Assembly (NCBI GenBank): GCA_018822665.1
Contig: JAHJJX010000027.1
Coordinates: 186,001-250,000, forward strand
Source of the DNA: a bacterium
GTDB lineage: Bacteria > Campylobacterota > Campylobacteria > Campylobacterales > Sulfurimonadaceae
Direction: 5' to 3'
DNA: 64,000 nt
The notes under the pieces were generated by a model that worked only from the letters and a program-made list of their open reading frames with translations, ran no database searches and was not told where the DNA came from. Of the stretch, positions 33,651 to 43,054 are shown one piece after another. Each line of letters begins with the position of its first letter. Position 1 is the stretch's first letter. The position numbers and the translations under genes are program-made.

Positions 33651-36359
33651 TTATCTATATTTTTTATGAGACAACTTACTGTCTATAAACCTTTTTATCT
33701 CAACTACAAAAAGTATACAAAAAGAGATGCTCAATATCTGCAACCATGTAATAAGGTCTAGTTTTTCACTTTTAAACATTGTATTCATAAAACTTGCATG
33801 CGTAAACGTAATCTGAGCCAAACTCATCATTGCCACACCTAAAAGCAGCAACTTGTTATTCATGATATTCGTCTTAAATACAGATTTGTGTAACTCTTTA
33901 CAGGAAAACAGATAAAACAACTCAACAAAAACAAATATATTTACCGCTACCGTTCTTGCGTATTCTACACTATGTCCCATTGAGATAGAATAGTTAAACA
34001 TAAAATAAGAAGCTATAAGCATATAGAACCCAACCACCAACATCTGTGTTACTATTACCTTCGTCAGTATTGGTTCTTTAGGATTCCGTGGAGGACGACT
34101 CATAATATTGTCTTCTTGTGGCTCAAATACAAGCATCAGTCCCAATAAAATTGCCGTTGACATATTTATCCACAAAATTTGCACCGGCAATATTGGAAGT
34201 GTTAATCCCAACATAATTGCTACTAAAATTACAAGCCCTTCTCCAAGATTTGTCGGAAGTGTCCATGTAATAAATTTAATTAAGTTATCAAAAACATTTC
34301 TTCCCTCTTTGATGGCATGTGCAATGGAGCTAAAATTATCATCACTTAAAATCATATCTGCGGCTTCTTTTGCAACCTCGGTACCGCCTTTACCCATAGC
34401 TATGCCGATATCAGCCTGTTTTAATGCAGGAGCATCATTTACACCGTCTCCCGTCATCGCTACAATCTCACCTCTTGCCTGAAGGGCATCGACTATTCGC
34501 AGTTTTTGTTCCGGCTCAACCCTTGCAAATACTTTTATATTTGCAACTTTTTCAATAAGTTCACTGTCGCTAAGAGCAAAAAGATCTTTTCCTTGTAGCA
34601 CAGAGTCCTTAAATTTTGCGTCCTTATCTACAATCGACATCATTTTAGAAATTGAAAAAGCGGTAAGTGCATGGTCTCCCGTTATCATCATAACTTTTAT
34701 ACCTGCGCCAAGAGATTCTTTTACCGCTTCAATCGCTTCGGGACGCGGGGGATCCATCATCGCCTGAAGACCGATAAAAATAAAATCATCTCTAAACATT
34801 TCATAATCTATCAACTCTTGATTTGTCAGCTTTTTAGCAAAAGCGAGTACCCGTAAACCACTCCCTGCATACAATTCTGATTGTAATATAATCTTCTCTT
34901 TTTCTATGGCTTGAACTTTTCCATCGGCGAGTTCATATTTACAGATGTCTAAAGTTCTTTCTATGGAGCCTTTTAAATAAATAGTATTTTGCGAATTTTG
35001 AATATCTTTATTGATTGTAGCCATGAACTGTCTGTCTGATTCAAAAGGCAAGATATCCAGTCTCGGATATTTTTTGTTGATTGTGTATTCATCCACCCCT
35101 CCTTTTAATGCACTCACTATCAAGGAACCTTCGGTAGGGTCACCGTTTATGCTGTATTCACCCTCTTTTTGGACTAAATAAGACTCATTACAAAGATATC
35201 CAACCTTGAGAATCTCAGAGATATCACCATTTATGGATGTTAATTTTTCTCCATCATAGATAAAATCACCTTTTGGCTCGTAACCGTTTGCGCTTATCTC
35301 ATACGATTTGCCGGAACAAAATATATTGACGACGCTCATCTTATTTTGCGTGAGGGTTCCTGTTTTATCGGAACATATCGTGGTAACACTGCCAAGGGTT
35401 TCAACGGCAGGAAGTTTTCTTATAATGGCATTTTTTTTCGCCATTCTATGTACACCAATCGCCAGAGTAATGGTAACAGCAGCAGGCAAGCCCTCAGGAA
35501 TCGCTCCGACTGCTAAAGCGACAGAGGCCATAAAGGTCTCGACAGCACTGTAGTCTCTAAGTAAACCCATAATAAAAGTAATTGCGGCCAAAACCAAAAT
35601 GACATACAGAAGTATTTTACTAAAAGCTGAGATTTTTTTTGTAAGCGGAGTATCCATTGACGAAGTTTCTTCAATCAAATGGGCAATTTTTCCAAGCTCC
35701 GTAAAAGAAGCTGTGGCTACAACTATCCCCCTTGCTCTTCCATATGTTACATACGTACCGGAATATGCCATATTTTTTCTGTCATTGAGTGTAATATCTT
35801 GATTGTATTGAGAGATATTTTTAGATACAGGCAAGGATTCTCCTGTGAGCATAGATTCATCCACTTTCAAATCTTTACACTCTAAGAGTCTCATATCTGC
35901 CGGTACTTTTGAGCCGGATTCTAAAAGAATTATATCTCCGGGAACTAAATCAACCGAAGATATATTAAGCTTTTTTCCATCCCTGATAACGACAGCTTCG
36001 GTAATCATCATCTGCTTAAGTGATTCAATAGCTTCTTGGGCTTTAAGTTCTTGTATGAATCCAACTATTACATTTATGATAACAACTGCAAAAATAACTC
36101 CGCTGTCAACCCATTCATGTAAAGCAGCAGTTACGATGGAAGCTCCTAGAAGGATGTAGATAAGAGCATTGTGAAACTGCATAAAGAATTTTTTTAGTTT
36201 TGAGTCTTGTTTTTTCTCTTTGAGGGCATTTTTACCGAAGTACTCTTCTCTATGTTTAATACTAAGCGGTCCAAGACCGTCATTTACATCACTCTCAAAA
36301 AGTTCAACAACACTATCGCCCTCTATACTGTGCCAGCTCTTTCCTATTAAATGTTGCAT
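33651..36359 (-). CDS. P-type cation (Ca2+-type) ATPase
   Basis: 902 residues from the ATG at 36359 (AAGAAAGGG upstream; the frame is open to 36407). P2A layout: N-terminal cation ATPase domain, TGES, PEGLP in membrane helix 4, phosphorylation site CSDKTGTLTQ, hinge GDGVNDAPAL, and a C-terminal set of six membrane helices. PEGLP is typical of Ca2+ or Mn2+ exporters. It is a single gene between aroE and the hydrogenase operon, on the same strand as the latter. Confidence 0.87.
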   Translation of the reverse strand: MQHLIGKSWHSIEGDSVVELFESDVNDGLGPLSIKHREEYFGKNALKEKKQDSKLKKFFMQFHNALIYILLGASIVTAALHEWVDSGVIFAVVIINVIVGFIQELKAQEAIESLKQMMITEAVVIRDGKKLNISSVDLVPGDIILLESGSKVPADMRLLECKDLKVDESMLTGESLPVSKNISQYNQDITLNDRKNMAYSGTYVTYGRARGIVVATASFTELGKIAHLIEETSSMDTPLTKKISAFSKILLYVILVLAAITFIMGLLRDYSAVETFMASVALAVGAIPEGLPAAVTITLAIGVHRMAKKNAIIRKLPAVETLGSVTTICSDKTGTLTQNKMSVVNIFCSGKSYEISANGYEPKGDFIYDGEKLTSINGDISEILKVGYLCNESYLVQKEGEYSINGDPTEGSLIVSALKGGVDEYTINKKYPRLDILPFESDRQFMATINKDIQNSQNTIYLKGSIERTLDICKYELADGKVQAIEKEKIILQSELYAGSGLRVLAFAKKLTNQELIDYEMFRDDFIFIGLQAMMDPPRPEAIEAVKESLGAGIKVMMITGDHALTAFSISKMMSIVDKDAKFKDSVLQGKDLFALSDSELIEKVANIKVFARVEPEQKLRIVDALQARGEIVAMTGDGVNDAPALKQADIGIAMGKGGTEVAKEAADMILSDDNFSSIAHAIKEGRNVFDNLIKFITWTLPTNLGEGLVILVAIMLGLTLPILPVQILWINMSTAILLGLMLVFEPQEDNIMSRPPRNPKEPILTKVIVTQMLVVGFYMLIASYFMFNYSISMGHSVEYARTVAVNIFVFVELFYLFSCKELHKSVFKTNIMNNKLLLLGVAMMSLAQITFTHASFMNTMFKSEKLDLITWLQILSISFCILFVVEIKRFIDSKLSHKKYR

Positions 36360-36452
36360 ATACAGCCCTTTCTTGCAATAGAATAAAATGTCTACTATTT
36401 TAACCATTATTTACTAACAATATATACAATATATTTCAAAAAAGTGCTTTGC

Positions 36453-36851
36453 CTACTCTTCTTTTTTTAATTTTTCAAGCACAAACCAATCCTCATTCAC
36501 CTTGTCGCTTTTAATAGCGATTGAAGGTTTTTTATTGCTCTGCCAAAGGGCCTCATCTGGTTTTGGACAGGCTCTGACACATTCACCGCAATAAATGCAA
36601 AGATAGGGATTGTAGTGATATTGAAGCCCTTTCTTATTTTTCTCATTCTCTGGAGGATTCTCTACCGGCACAAATAAAATACTACCGGGAGGACAAGCTT
36701 TTTCACATTTCAAACAGTAGATACACGACGCTTCGCCATACTCTATCAAACCCCTATACTCTTTGTCCTTCAGGATAGGGGTGAGCGGATAATCTATGGT
36801 TTGCGGTTTTTTAAAAAGATTTGTAAACGCTTTTATCAATGATGTAAACAT
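36453..36851 (-). CDS. Ech-type hydrogenase ferredoxin subunit (EchF-like)
   Basis: 132 residues with two [4Fe-4S] motifs: CIYCLKCEKACP and CIYCGECVRACP. This is the polyferredoxin subunit that passes electrons between soluble ferredoxin and the NuoB-like subunit. Last gene of the eight-gene operon, 9 nt after the large subunit. Confidence 0.85.
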   Translation of the reverse strand: MFTSLIKAFTNLFKKPQTIDYPLTPILKDKEYRGLIEYGEASCIYCLKCEKACPPGSILFVPVENPPENEKNKKGLQYHYNPYLCIYCGECVRACPKPDEALWQSNKKPSIAIKSDKVNEDWFVLEKLKKEE

Positions 36852-36860
36852 CTCAACAGC

Positions 36861-37949
36861 CTATTTTGCGGTGCATGAAAGGCAAGGGTCAAAAGATGCC
36901 AAAATAGCAGGAGCATCTGCATAATTTTCACCTACAAAGATATGAGAAAATGCGGGTATGCAGGAAAATGTGGGTGTTTTAATTCTCACCCTCTCAAGCA
37001 TAGCCGTCCCATTACCCTTAACATAATACATCAACTCTCCCCTTGGAGCTTCAAATCGTATGACAGCTTCCCCTTTTGGTTTGCCTTTGAGTTTTGTAAA
37101 GATTGCACCCTCGGGAAGCCCCTCGAGTATATTATTGCACATCTCAATAGAGTTTATTATCTCATTGAGTCTTACAAGATTTCTCGCATTGATATCTCCG
37201 TCTCTATGGGTTTGCATCTTAAAGCCTACCTCATCGAAGGGAAGATACTCTATCTCGTTTCTTACGTCTATATTGAGCCCTGAAGCACGAGCCAATGGTC
37301 CTATCGCATTCAACATGTAAGCATCATCAAGACTTAATGCTCCTATACCTTTGAACTTTAAAGAGAGACTCCAGTTATTTGTAAACTCATCCATATAGCC
37401 AAGAGCTCTTTGCTTGACCTCATAAAGATTGGCTATAATTTTTTTACTTATTTCACTGCTGATATCTCTATTGACTCCGCCGATAGAGATATAATCAAAC
37501 TGAATTCTGTTTCCAGTCAAAAGTTCTTGTATCTCCATCACAAGTTCTCTATCGCCCATAATTCTCATAAACATTGCTTCAAAGCCTGCGTTTTCACAAG
37601 TGTGGGAGAGGCAGAGCATGTGGGAGTGGATTCTGTCGAGCTCCAAAAGTAAAATTCTTAAATATTTTGATTTTGCAGTAATCTCACCGCCTAAAAGTTT
37701 TTCTATTGCAGCCGTATAGGAGAGTGAATGTGTAATGGCGCAAAGTCCGCATACTCTTGCGACGACATACCCTATGGCATCAAACTTAAACTTTGTAGTA
37801 CACGCTCTTTCGATGCCTCTGTGCACAAAACCAACGTCTGAATCAACAGTTATAATTTTCTCATTTTCACATTCAAACTTAAACCTTACAGGTTCTAAAA
37901 GAGAAATATGTTGTGAACCAAGTGGAATATTGATGGTTTTCTTACTCAT
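36861..37949 (-). CDS. Group 4 [NiFe] hydrogenase large subunit (EchE/NuoD-like)
   Basis: 362 residues. Both nickel-binding motifs are intact: RVCGLCAITH near 67-76 and the C-terminal DPCLSCTAK. Thus it is a real hydrogenase and not only a complex I subunit. The chain ends right after the second motif, so no maturation protease step is needed at the C-terminus, as known for some Ech/Coo enzymes. Start chosen at 37949 because its ATG overlaps the upstream TGA (ATGA). Confidence 0.88.
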   Translation of the reverse strand: MSKKTINIPLGSQHISLLEPVRFKFECENEKIITVDSDVGFVHRGIERACTTKFKFDAIGYVVARVCGLCAITHSLSYTAAIEKLLGGEITAKSKYLRILLLELDRIHSHMLCLSHTCENAGFEAMFMRIMGDRELVMEIQELLTGNRIQFDYISIGGVNRDISSEISKKIIANLYEVKQRALGYMDEFTNNWSLSLKFKGIGALSLDDAYMLNAIGPLARASGLNIDVRNEIEYLPFDEVGFKMQTHRDGDINARNLVRLNEIINSIEMCNNILEGLPEGAIFTKLKGKPKGEAVIRFEAPRGELMYYVKGNGTAMLERVRIKTPTFSCIPAFSHIFVGENYADAPAILASFDPCLSCTAK

Positions 37950-38296
37950 ATTGAACACCCGCTTAAAGGAGCTTGCAGAGAATCTTCATCCAAATAAAGT
38001 CCCTTGGAGCTTCCTTCTACCTGCACACCGAACATATCCACAAGCTCACGTTGAGAGATGATAGCGGAGGGGATAATATCTACAATAGACGCAATAATAT
38101 CTTTGTACTCAATCTCTGCATAATAGATAACTATCTCATCGAGTGCCTCATACTTTGAAAATATCCACTGAACTTCCAGCTTGTTATCTTCAAGGGCAAG
38201 ACCATTGAGAGTCAGAAAATGCCATTTTTTATAATCATAAAAACCTTGAATCTCATTTGTTATATCTTCAAGTGAAACTTTAATTTTTTTCATCAA
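37946..38296 (-). CDS. Ech-type NuoC-like subunit (EchD-like)
   Basis: 116 residues, soluble, matching the short 30-kDa-subunit family (IVYYAEIEYKD-like strand, then SQRELVDMFGVQVEG, which parallels the NuoC WERExxDxFG motif). It is a connecting subunit of group 4 hydrogenases. It overlaps neighbours on both sides. Confidence 0.78.
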   Translation of the reverse strand: MMKKIKVSLEDITNEIQGFYDYKKWHFLTLNGLALEDNKLEVQWIFSKYEALDEIVIYYAEIEYKDIIASIVDIIPSAIISQRELVDMFGVQVEGSSKGLYLDEDSLQAPLSGCSI

Positions 38297-38813
38297 TTTT
38301 TCCTACTTTTAGTGCAGTATCTCTTCTGTTTACTATGCCCTCTTCGCAAGTGGACTCTTTAAAGAGCTTCAAGGGTTTTTCCATCTCTTTTGTCTTTTGT
38401 TCTAAAATTTCCAAACCTTGAACCAACCCGTCTATTATCAGCTCAGGAGAAACTGCGCACCCAGGGATGTAAACATCTACGGGAATATATCTGTCTACTC
38501 CGTCTTCAACATTGTACATATCTCTAAACACGCCTCCTGTGCAACTGCAACTCCCAACTGCCACCACGACTTTTGGTTCGGGCATCTGCATGTAAAGCTC
38601 TACAAGCCTCTCCCTGCTCCTTAAAGTAACCGGACCTGTGACTAAAAAGATATCTGATTGCTTTGGATTTCCCGTGTTTACAACCCCAAACCTCTCCAAA
38701 TCATATTTAGGTGCAAGAGAAGCAAGTATCTCTATATCGCAGCCGTTGCAGCTTCCTGCATTGTAGTGAAGTATCCAAGGTGATTTTTTTCTATACTTTT
38801 TTAGATTAAACAT
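38280..38813 (-). CDS. Ech-type hydrogenase small subunit (EchC/NuoB-like)
   Basis: 177 residues. [4Fe-4S] ligands in AGSCNGCDIEIL, VGSCSCTGG and PGCAVSPE. It is the proximal-cluster subunit next to the nickel site. It overlaps the NuoH-like gene by 8 nt. Confidence 0.87.
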   Translation of the reverse strand: MFNLKKYRKKSPWILHYNAGSCNGCDIEILASLAPKYDLERFGVVNTGNPKQSDIFLVTGPVTLRSRERLVELYMQMPEPKVVVAVGSCSCTGGVFRDMYNVEDGVDRYIPVDVYIPGCAVSPELIIDGLVQGLEILEQKTKEMEKPLKLFKESTCEEGIVNRRDTALKVGKIDEKN

Positions 38814-39630
38814 AAGAGAGTCCTATCAAGTTGCACATGCCAAGCGTTAAGCCGATACCTAAAACTATTTTCAGAAGATGGCTCATTTTAATTCTCGCTG
38901 TTGCGTTATCTACTAAATTTACCAAAAAGAAAACTATGGCGAATAAACCCGTTCCAAGTAAAATATTATCACCCGCAAACAACATAAGCAAGAGATAAAT
39001 AAAGATATATTCAAGCCATTTTGCCATATATAAAAATTCAAAAAAAACCCCGCTAAACTCAATCTCCACACCGCCTACTATCTCCTGATGCGCCTCACTC
39101 GCATCAAAAGGGGATTTTTTCAGTTTTATAGGAATGAGCATTAAAAATGCTAAAAAAAGTAAAAAAAGTGAAGCAAGTGCCGGAGAATTTTCCCGTATAA
39201 CCGAGATGTCAAAACTTCCGTTTAAGATAAAAAAACCTACGCCAAGCATAATTAAAATCGGCTCATACGCAAGGATTGCAAGGAGTTCTCTGTTGGAGCC
39301 GATATGGGAGTAAATAGACTTTACACTAAAACCTGCAAGGATTAAAAAGATGCTTGAGAGAAGATGTAAAAAAATCACATAAAGTAAATTCTCTCCCAAG
39401 ATTATAAAAGCAACCACCATCCACAGCGATATAAAATGCATCATTCCCAAAATAGTATGATAAGGATTTATTATAAAAGCCTGTTTGTCTATAAGTTTCC
39501 ACATGTCATAAAAAGGTTGTAAAAGCGGAGGACCTTGACGGTTTTGCATTCTCGCTCTCATTTTTCTCTCCAAACCATATATCAAACCTCCAATGAGAGG
39601 AGCACAAACTATCAACAAGATTTCTATCAT
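38806..39630 (-). CDS. Ech-type membrane subunit (EchB/NuoH-like)
   Basis: 274 residues with about eight membrane helices. Family marks are GLERKMRARMQNRQGPP near the start and SPFDASEAHQEIVGG in the middle, the loops facing the hydrogenase. Start set at 39630, whose ATG overlaps the upstream stop. It carries proton or Na+ translocation with the NuoL-like subunit. The C-terminal codons include a one-mismatch copy of the dispersed 12-mer. Confidence 0.87.
   Translation of the reverse strand: MIEILLIVCAPLIGGLIYGLERKMRARMQNRQGPPLLQPFYDMWKLIDKQAFIINPYHTILGMMHFISLWMVVAFIILGENLLYVIFLHLLSSIFLILAGFSVKSIYSHIGSNRELLAILAYEPILIMLGVGFFILNGSFDISVIRENSPALASLFLLFLAFLMLIPIKLKKSPFDASEAHQEIVGGVEIEFSGVFFEFLYMAKWLEYIFIYLLLMLFAGDNILLGTGLFAIVFFLVNLVDNATARIKMSHLLKIVLGIGLTLGMCNLIGLSYV
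38833..38844 (+). repeat. Dispersed 12-mer, one mismatch, in coding sequence
   Basis: GCACATGCCAAG inside the 3' end of the NuoH-like gene (encodes LGMCN on the minus strand). Confidence 0.65.
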
Positions 39631-41387
39631 ACTATAGTTCCCAAAAGAAGTATCCACATGCCAAGCGTTGCTAAAATTGTTAGAGTGATTTGAACACGTC
39701 TTGGCATGTGGAAATAATACATACTCAGTTGTATATCATCTTTTTCACCGCAGTTGTATTCTTTGACTCTATGTGCTTTTTTGAAGAGCAGAAGTGAAAA
39801 AAGTGCGGGAATAAGAGCGATGAGAACTAAGGGCACAACAATCTCCAAAGAGCTTAAAAACGCTCTCTCAAAACTTATATACATCCCGATTAAAAGTAAA
39901 AATACGAGTAAAAAGGAGGGAATGGTGTAAAACTTTGAGATTTCCACATGCCGAGATTTTACGTCGGCATCTTTTGCAAAAAGTTTTGTCACTACTTTGA
40001 AATACAGCAAGGTTAAAAATACACTTCCAAGGGCTAAAAATATCAGAGCAAAGGCATAAAGCGGGTTATGGATTATCTCCCCTGCAATAGATTCTATTGC
40101 CATAAATTTTGCTATAAAGGCTCCAAAAGGGGGAAGTGTGAGCGAAGCGAAACCAATAACGATAAAAAAAACTACAAGCGGTGCGTGATTGACTAAGCCG
40201 TTTATATCATCCACATACTTCAAATGAAAATTTTTCTCCAATATTCCCGCTTGTAAAAAAAGGAGGGCTTTGGAGATTGCATGAAAAACTATAAGAACCA
40301 AACATGCCGTGACGGCTTCAGGTGTTCCTATTGCCGCAAGAGCCATCATCAAGCCAAGAAGTGCTATCGTGGAGAGACCGAGTATCTCTTTAAAATAATC
40401 TTTGCTAAGCGCAAGCAGTGAGGCCGAAAAAAATACAAATGTACCTATTAAAGTAATAGTAAGTGAGACAAATCCGCTCATCGCAGGTGCGAGTTTCAAC
40501 ATCAGATAAGGAGCTATTTTCACCATTGTTGCACTGTGAAGTATGGCACTTACCGGTGTAGGCGCCACCATTGCACCAAGCAGCCATTTATCAAACGGGA
40601 TGCTTGCACCCTTGACAAATGCCGCAATCGCTAAAAGAACGATAGGCAGAAGATAAAGAGGATTGCTGTTTGCTATTAGCACATCAAAGTAAACAGTGTC
40701 ATATTGAAGTATTGAAAAAATCAAAGCCGCTAAAATAGCAATTCCCCCTATCTGATTCATCCAAAGTGCTTGAAGCGCATTTTTTCGTGAGAGCGCATCC
40801 CCGCGATAAGCTATGAGAATATAAGAGCAAAGTGTGGTAAGTTCAAAAAGTAAAAAGAAAATTTCGATGTTATTCGTACAGACAATGAAATTCATCACAG
40901 CCAAAAAGAAAAATAACATTGCGATAAAACCGTTTTTCTTCAAGCTTGTAAACTCTTCATTTTCTATGTACTCCAAGGCATAAACAATGATAATCCCCCC
41001 TACGATATTTATAACAAGCAACATGACAGCAGAAATATCATCTACGAAGATATCGCCGGAGACAATGCTTGGTGATAAAAACATCACAGCACCATAAAGA
41101 AGAATTTGCACAAGAGCAAAGAAAATCACATAAGCGTGTTTTAAGAGTGCGCCCTGCCAGAGAAAATACGCAAGAACGGCTACATCAATAAGAATAAACA
41201 AAACATGAAACGTCTCAGGCAAGCTCATTTCTAAAGGTGCATTGAATGAAAAGATATTACTAAGGCTCAAAGCACCTAAAATCACTATAAAAATAGCACT
41301 CAATACATCTCTCACTCTCCTTGTACCGACGAAGACAAGTACTGCAAAAAGCAAAGGTGCTGCAATCAATGTACTGTAAATACTCAT
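39627..41387 (-). CDS. Ech-type proton-pumping subunit (EchA/NuoL-like)
   Basis: 586 residues from the ATG at 41387, which overlaps the upstream stop by 4 nt. About 14-16 membrane helices; antiporter-like core with FLLFELTTLCSYILIAY (Glu in helix 5) and the Lys/His-bearing PFDKWLLGAM-PTPVSAILHSATMV region. It is the ion-translocating subunit of group 4 hydrogenases. Three copies of the dispersed 12-mer lie within its 3' third. Confidence 0.87.
   Translation of the reverse strand: MSIYSTLIAAPLLFAVLVFVGTRRVRDVLSAIFIVILGALSLSNIFSFNAPLEMSLPETFHVLFILIDVAVLAYFLWQGALLKHAYVIFFALVQILLYGAVMFLSPSIVSGDIFVDDISAVMLLVINIVGGIIIVYALEYIENEEFTSLKKNGFIAMLFFFLAVMNFIVCTNNIEIFFLLFELTTLCSYILIAYRGDALSRKNALQALWMNQIGGIAILAALIFSILQYDTVYFDVLIANSNPLYLLPIVLLAIAAFVKGASIPFDKWLLGAMVAPTPVSAILHSATMVKIAPYLMLKLAPAMSGFVSLTITLIGTFVFFSASLLALSKDYFKEILGLSTIALLGLMMALAAIGTPEAVTACLVLIVFHAISKALLFLQAGILEKNFHLKYVDDINGLVNHAPLVVFFIVIGFASLTLPPFGAFIAKFMAIESIAGEIIHNPLYAFALIFLALGSVFLTLLYFKVVTKLFAKDADVKSRHVEISKFYTIPSFLLVFLLLIGMYISFERAFLSSLEIVVPLVLIALIPALFSLLLFKKAHRVKEYNCGEKDDIQLSMYYFHMPRRVQITLTILATLGMWILLLGTIV
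39654..39665 (+). repeat. Dispersed 12-mer, exact copy, in coding sequence
   Basis: CCACATGCCAAG inside the last codons of the NuoL-like gene (encodes LGMW on the minus strand). Confidence 0.75.
39700..39711 (-). repeat. Dispersed 12-mer, exact copy, opposite orientation
   Basis: CTTGGCATGTGG, 34 nt from the previous copy, so the two are inverted to each other inside the NuoL-like gene (encodes FHMPR). Confidence 0.75.
39944..39970. repeat. Dispersed 12-mer with a partner arm
   Basis: CCACATGCCGAG (39944-39955, one mismatch). Its ATGCCGA pairs with TCGGCAT (39964-39970), forming a hairpin within coding sequence. Confidence 0.6.
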
Positions 41388-43054
41388 AAAGTTTTTATCC
41401 TGTATCTGCTCAGTTCTTTGCCCTTCGTATCTATGATGTGCACCGCACATGCCAAACAGGGATCAAAAGAATGAAGGACCCGCAAAACTTCTAGCGGCTT
41501 AGAGGTGTCTTCTATTTTTATACCCACAAGAGCTTCTTCATAAGCTCCCCTGACACCGTCAAAGTTTTTAGGAGTGGCATTCCATGTTGTTGGTGCTATC
41601 ACGGAAAAATTGTCTATCTTTTGATTTTTTATATTCACAAAATGAGACAAAACGCCACGGGGAACTTCTAAAAAAGCTCTCCCTTTGGCATCTTTTTCTA
41701 AAGTATTAAAATCAAATCGCACCCAAGTGTCTGTGTCATAGTATTTTATATTTTGAATAAGACGTGAAACAAGTTTAAAAATGTACTCACAAATGTAACT
41801 CGTTTCTATAGCTCTTGCACAGTTTCTCCCCACCGTAGTGGATAAATCAATAAGCTCCAATTCTGTTTCTTGCAAAAACTCATCTACAAAAGATTTTATC
41901 AGCGTATTGTCTTTTGCGTAACTCACCAACACTCTTGCAAGCGGTCCCGTCTCCATAGGTTTTCCATCGTATCTTGGAGCTTTGACCCAAGAGTATTTAT
42001 CATCATTTTTGGCAGTTTTTAAAGAGCCGTCTGCGTTCAAATCCGTATAACATACTTCATTTTCTTTGGCATCGCCGCTGTACCAAGCACGGTCAATCTC
42101 TTCGGTCACCTTTGTTTCATCAAACTCTTCAATGTTCTCAAAATCATGTGCATAAATCACGCCATTGCAAAAAAGTCTTTGTTCCCCCTCAAATTCATAA
42201 CCGCCAACCGATAAAAAATTACCGTTTGCGCGCCCTGCTCCGGCTTTGATTTCCGCTTTGTATGCACTAGTTATCAGTTTCATATCGGGCAAATAAGCAC
42301 GGTCTATAAACTCTTTGGCTTCTTTGATAATAAAAAGATAATCATTCAGCCTTTGAGGGTTCAGCATATCGGCTACGCTTGTTACGCCTCCCACAACAAT
42401 ACTTTGCGGATGTGGAGTCTTTCCTCCAAAAATTGCCACCGCTTTACTTATCTTTGTCTGAAATTTCAGTGCTTCAAGATAGTGGGAAATAACTATCAGA
42501 TTTTGTTCAGGTGTAAGTTTGTAATCTACATGCCCCCAATAACCGTTGCTAAAGGGTCCGAGTTTTCCCGCTTTAACAAAGTTTTGCAGTTTCGCAAGCA
42601 CTTCTTCATAATGCGTATTTGAATTTCTAAACGGATTTTTAGAGTATTTATGCGCCTCTTTAGAAGTGAGTTTTGGATTTGCGTTTAAAGCGCTTGTGAC
42701 ATCCACAAAATCCAAAGAGTGAAGATGATAAAAATGTACGACATGGTCTTGAATAAAAAGTGCCATCGCCATCAAATCTCTTACAATCTCCGCATTTTTT
42801 GGAATTTTTAATGCGTAGGCATCTTCCACGCAAGAAACTGCCCCTCGAAAATGGGAGTTTGTGCAGACTCCGCAAATTCTCCCCGCGAGAAGTCCTGCAT
42901 CTCGCGGATCGCGCCCTTTTAAGATAATTTCAATACCCCGAAAAAGCTGTCCGCTTACATACGCTTCTTGAACAACTCCATTCTTATCCACTTCAACTTC
43001 AGCCCTTAAATGCCCTTCAATTCTTGCGATTGGGTCGATTACAACTTTACGCAT
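41384..43054 (-). CDS. [NiFe] hydrogenase large subunit
   Basis: 556 residues. N-terminal IARIEGH and RICGVCTNSH (L1), C-terminal SFDPCLACAVH (L2) followed by a 15-residue tail that a HyaD/HupD-type protease would remove after the His. This is the catalytic subunit paired with the small-subunit part of the upstream fusion. It overlaps that gene by 8 nt. No Tat signal is present on its partner, so it should be cytoplasmic. Confidence 0.92.
   Translation of the reverse strand: MRKVVIDPIARIEGHLRAEVEVDKNGVVQEAYVSGQLFRGIEIILKGRDPRDAGLLAGRICGVCTNSHFRGAVSCVEDAYALKIPKNAEIVRDLMAMALFIQDHVVHFYHLHSLDFVDVTSALNANPKLTSKEAHKYSKNPFRNSNTHYEEVLAKLQNFVKAGKLGPFSNGYWGHVDYKLTPEQNLIVISHYLEALKFQTKISKAVAIFGGKTPHPQSIVVGGVTSVADMLNPQRLNDYLFIIKEAKEFIDRAYLPDMKLITSAYKAEIKAGAGRANGNFLSVGGYEFEGEQRLFCNGVIYAHDFENIEEFDETKVTEEIDRAWYSGDAKENEVCYTDLNADGSLKTAKNDDKYSWVKAPRYDGKPMETGPLARVLVSYAKDNTLIKSFVDEFLQETELELIDLSTTVGRNCARAIETSYICEYIFKLVSRLIQNIKYYDTDTWVRFDFNTLEKDAKGRAFLEVPRGVLSHFVNIKNQKIDNFSVIAPTTWNATPKNFDGVRGAYEEALVGIKIEDTSKPLEVLRVLHSFDPCLACAVHIIDTKGKELSRYRIKTL

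Noticed and set aside
41445-41456. GCACATGCCAAA in the hydrogenase large subunit as a 12-mer copy
   Set aside because: It encodes the conserved Cys motif CLACA on the minus strand, so protein conservation can explain it; two mismatches. The same caution applies to glyA at 29472.
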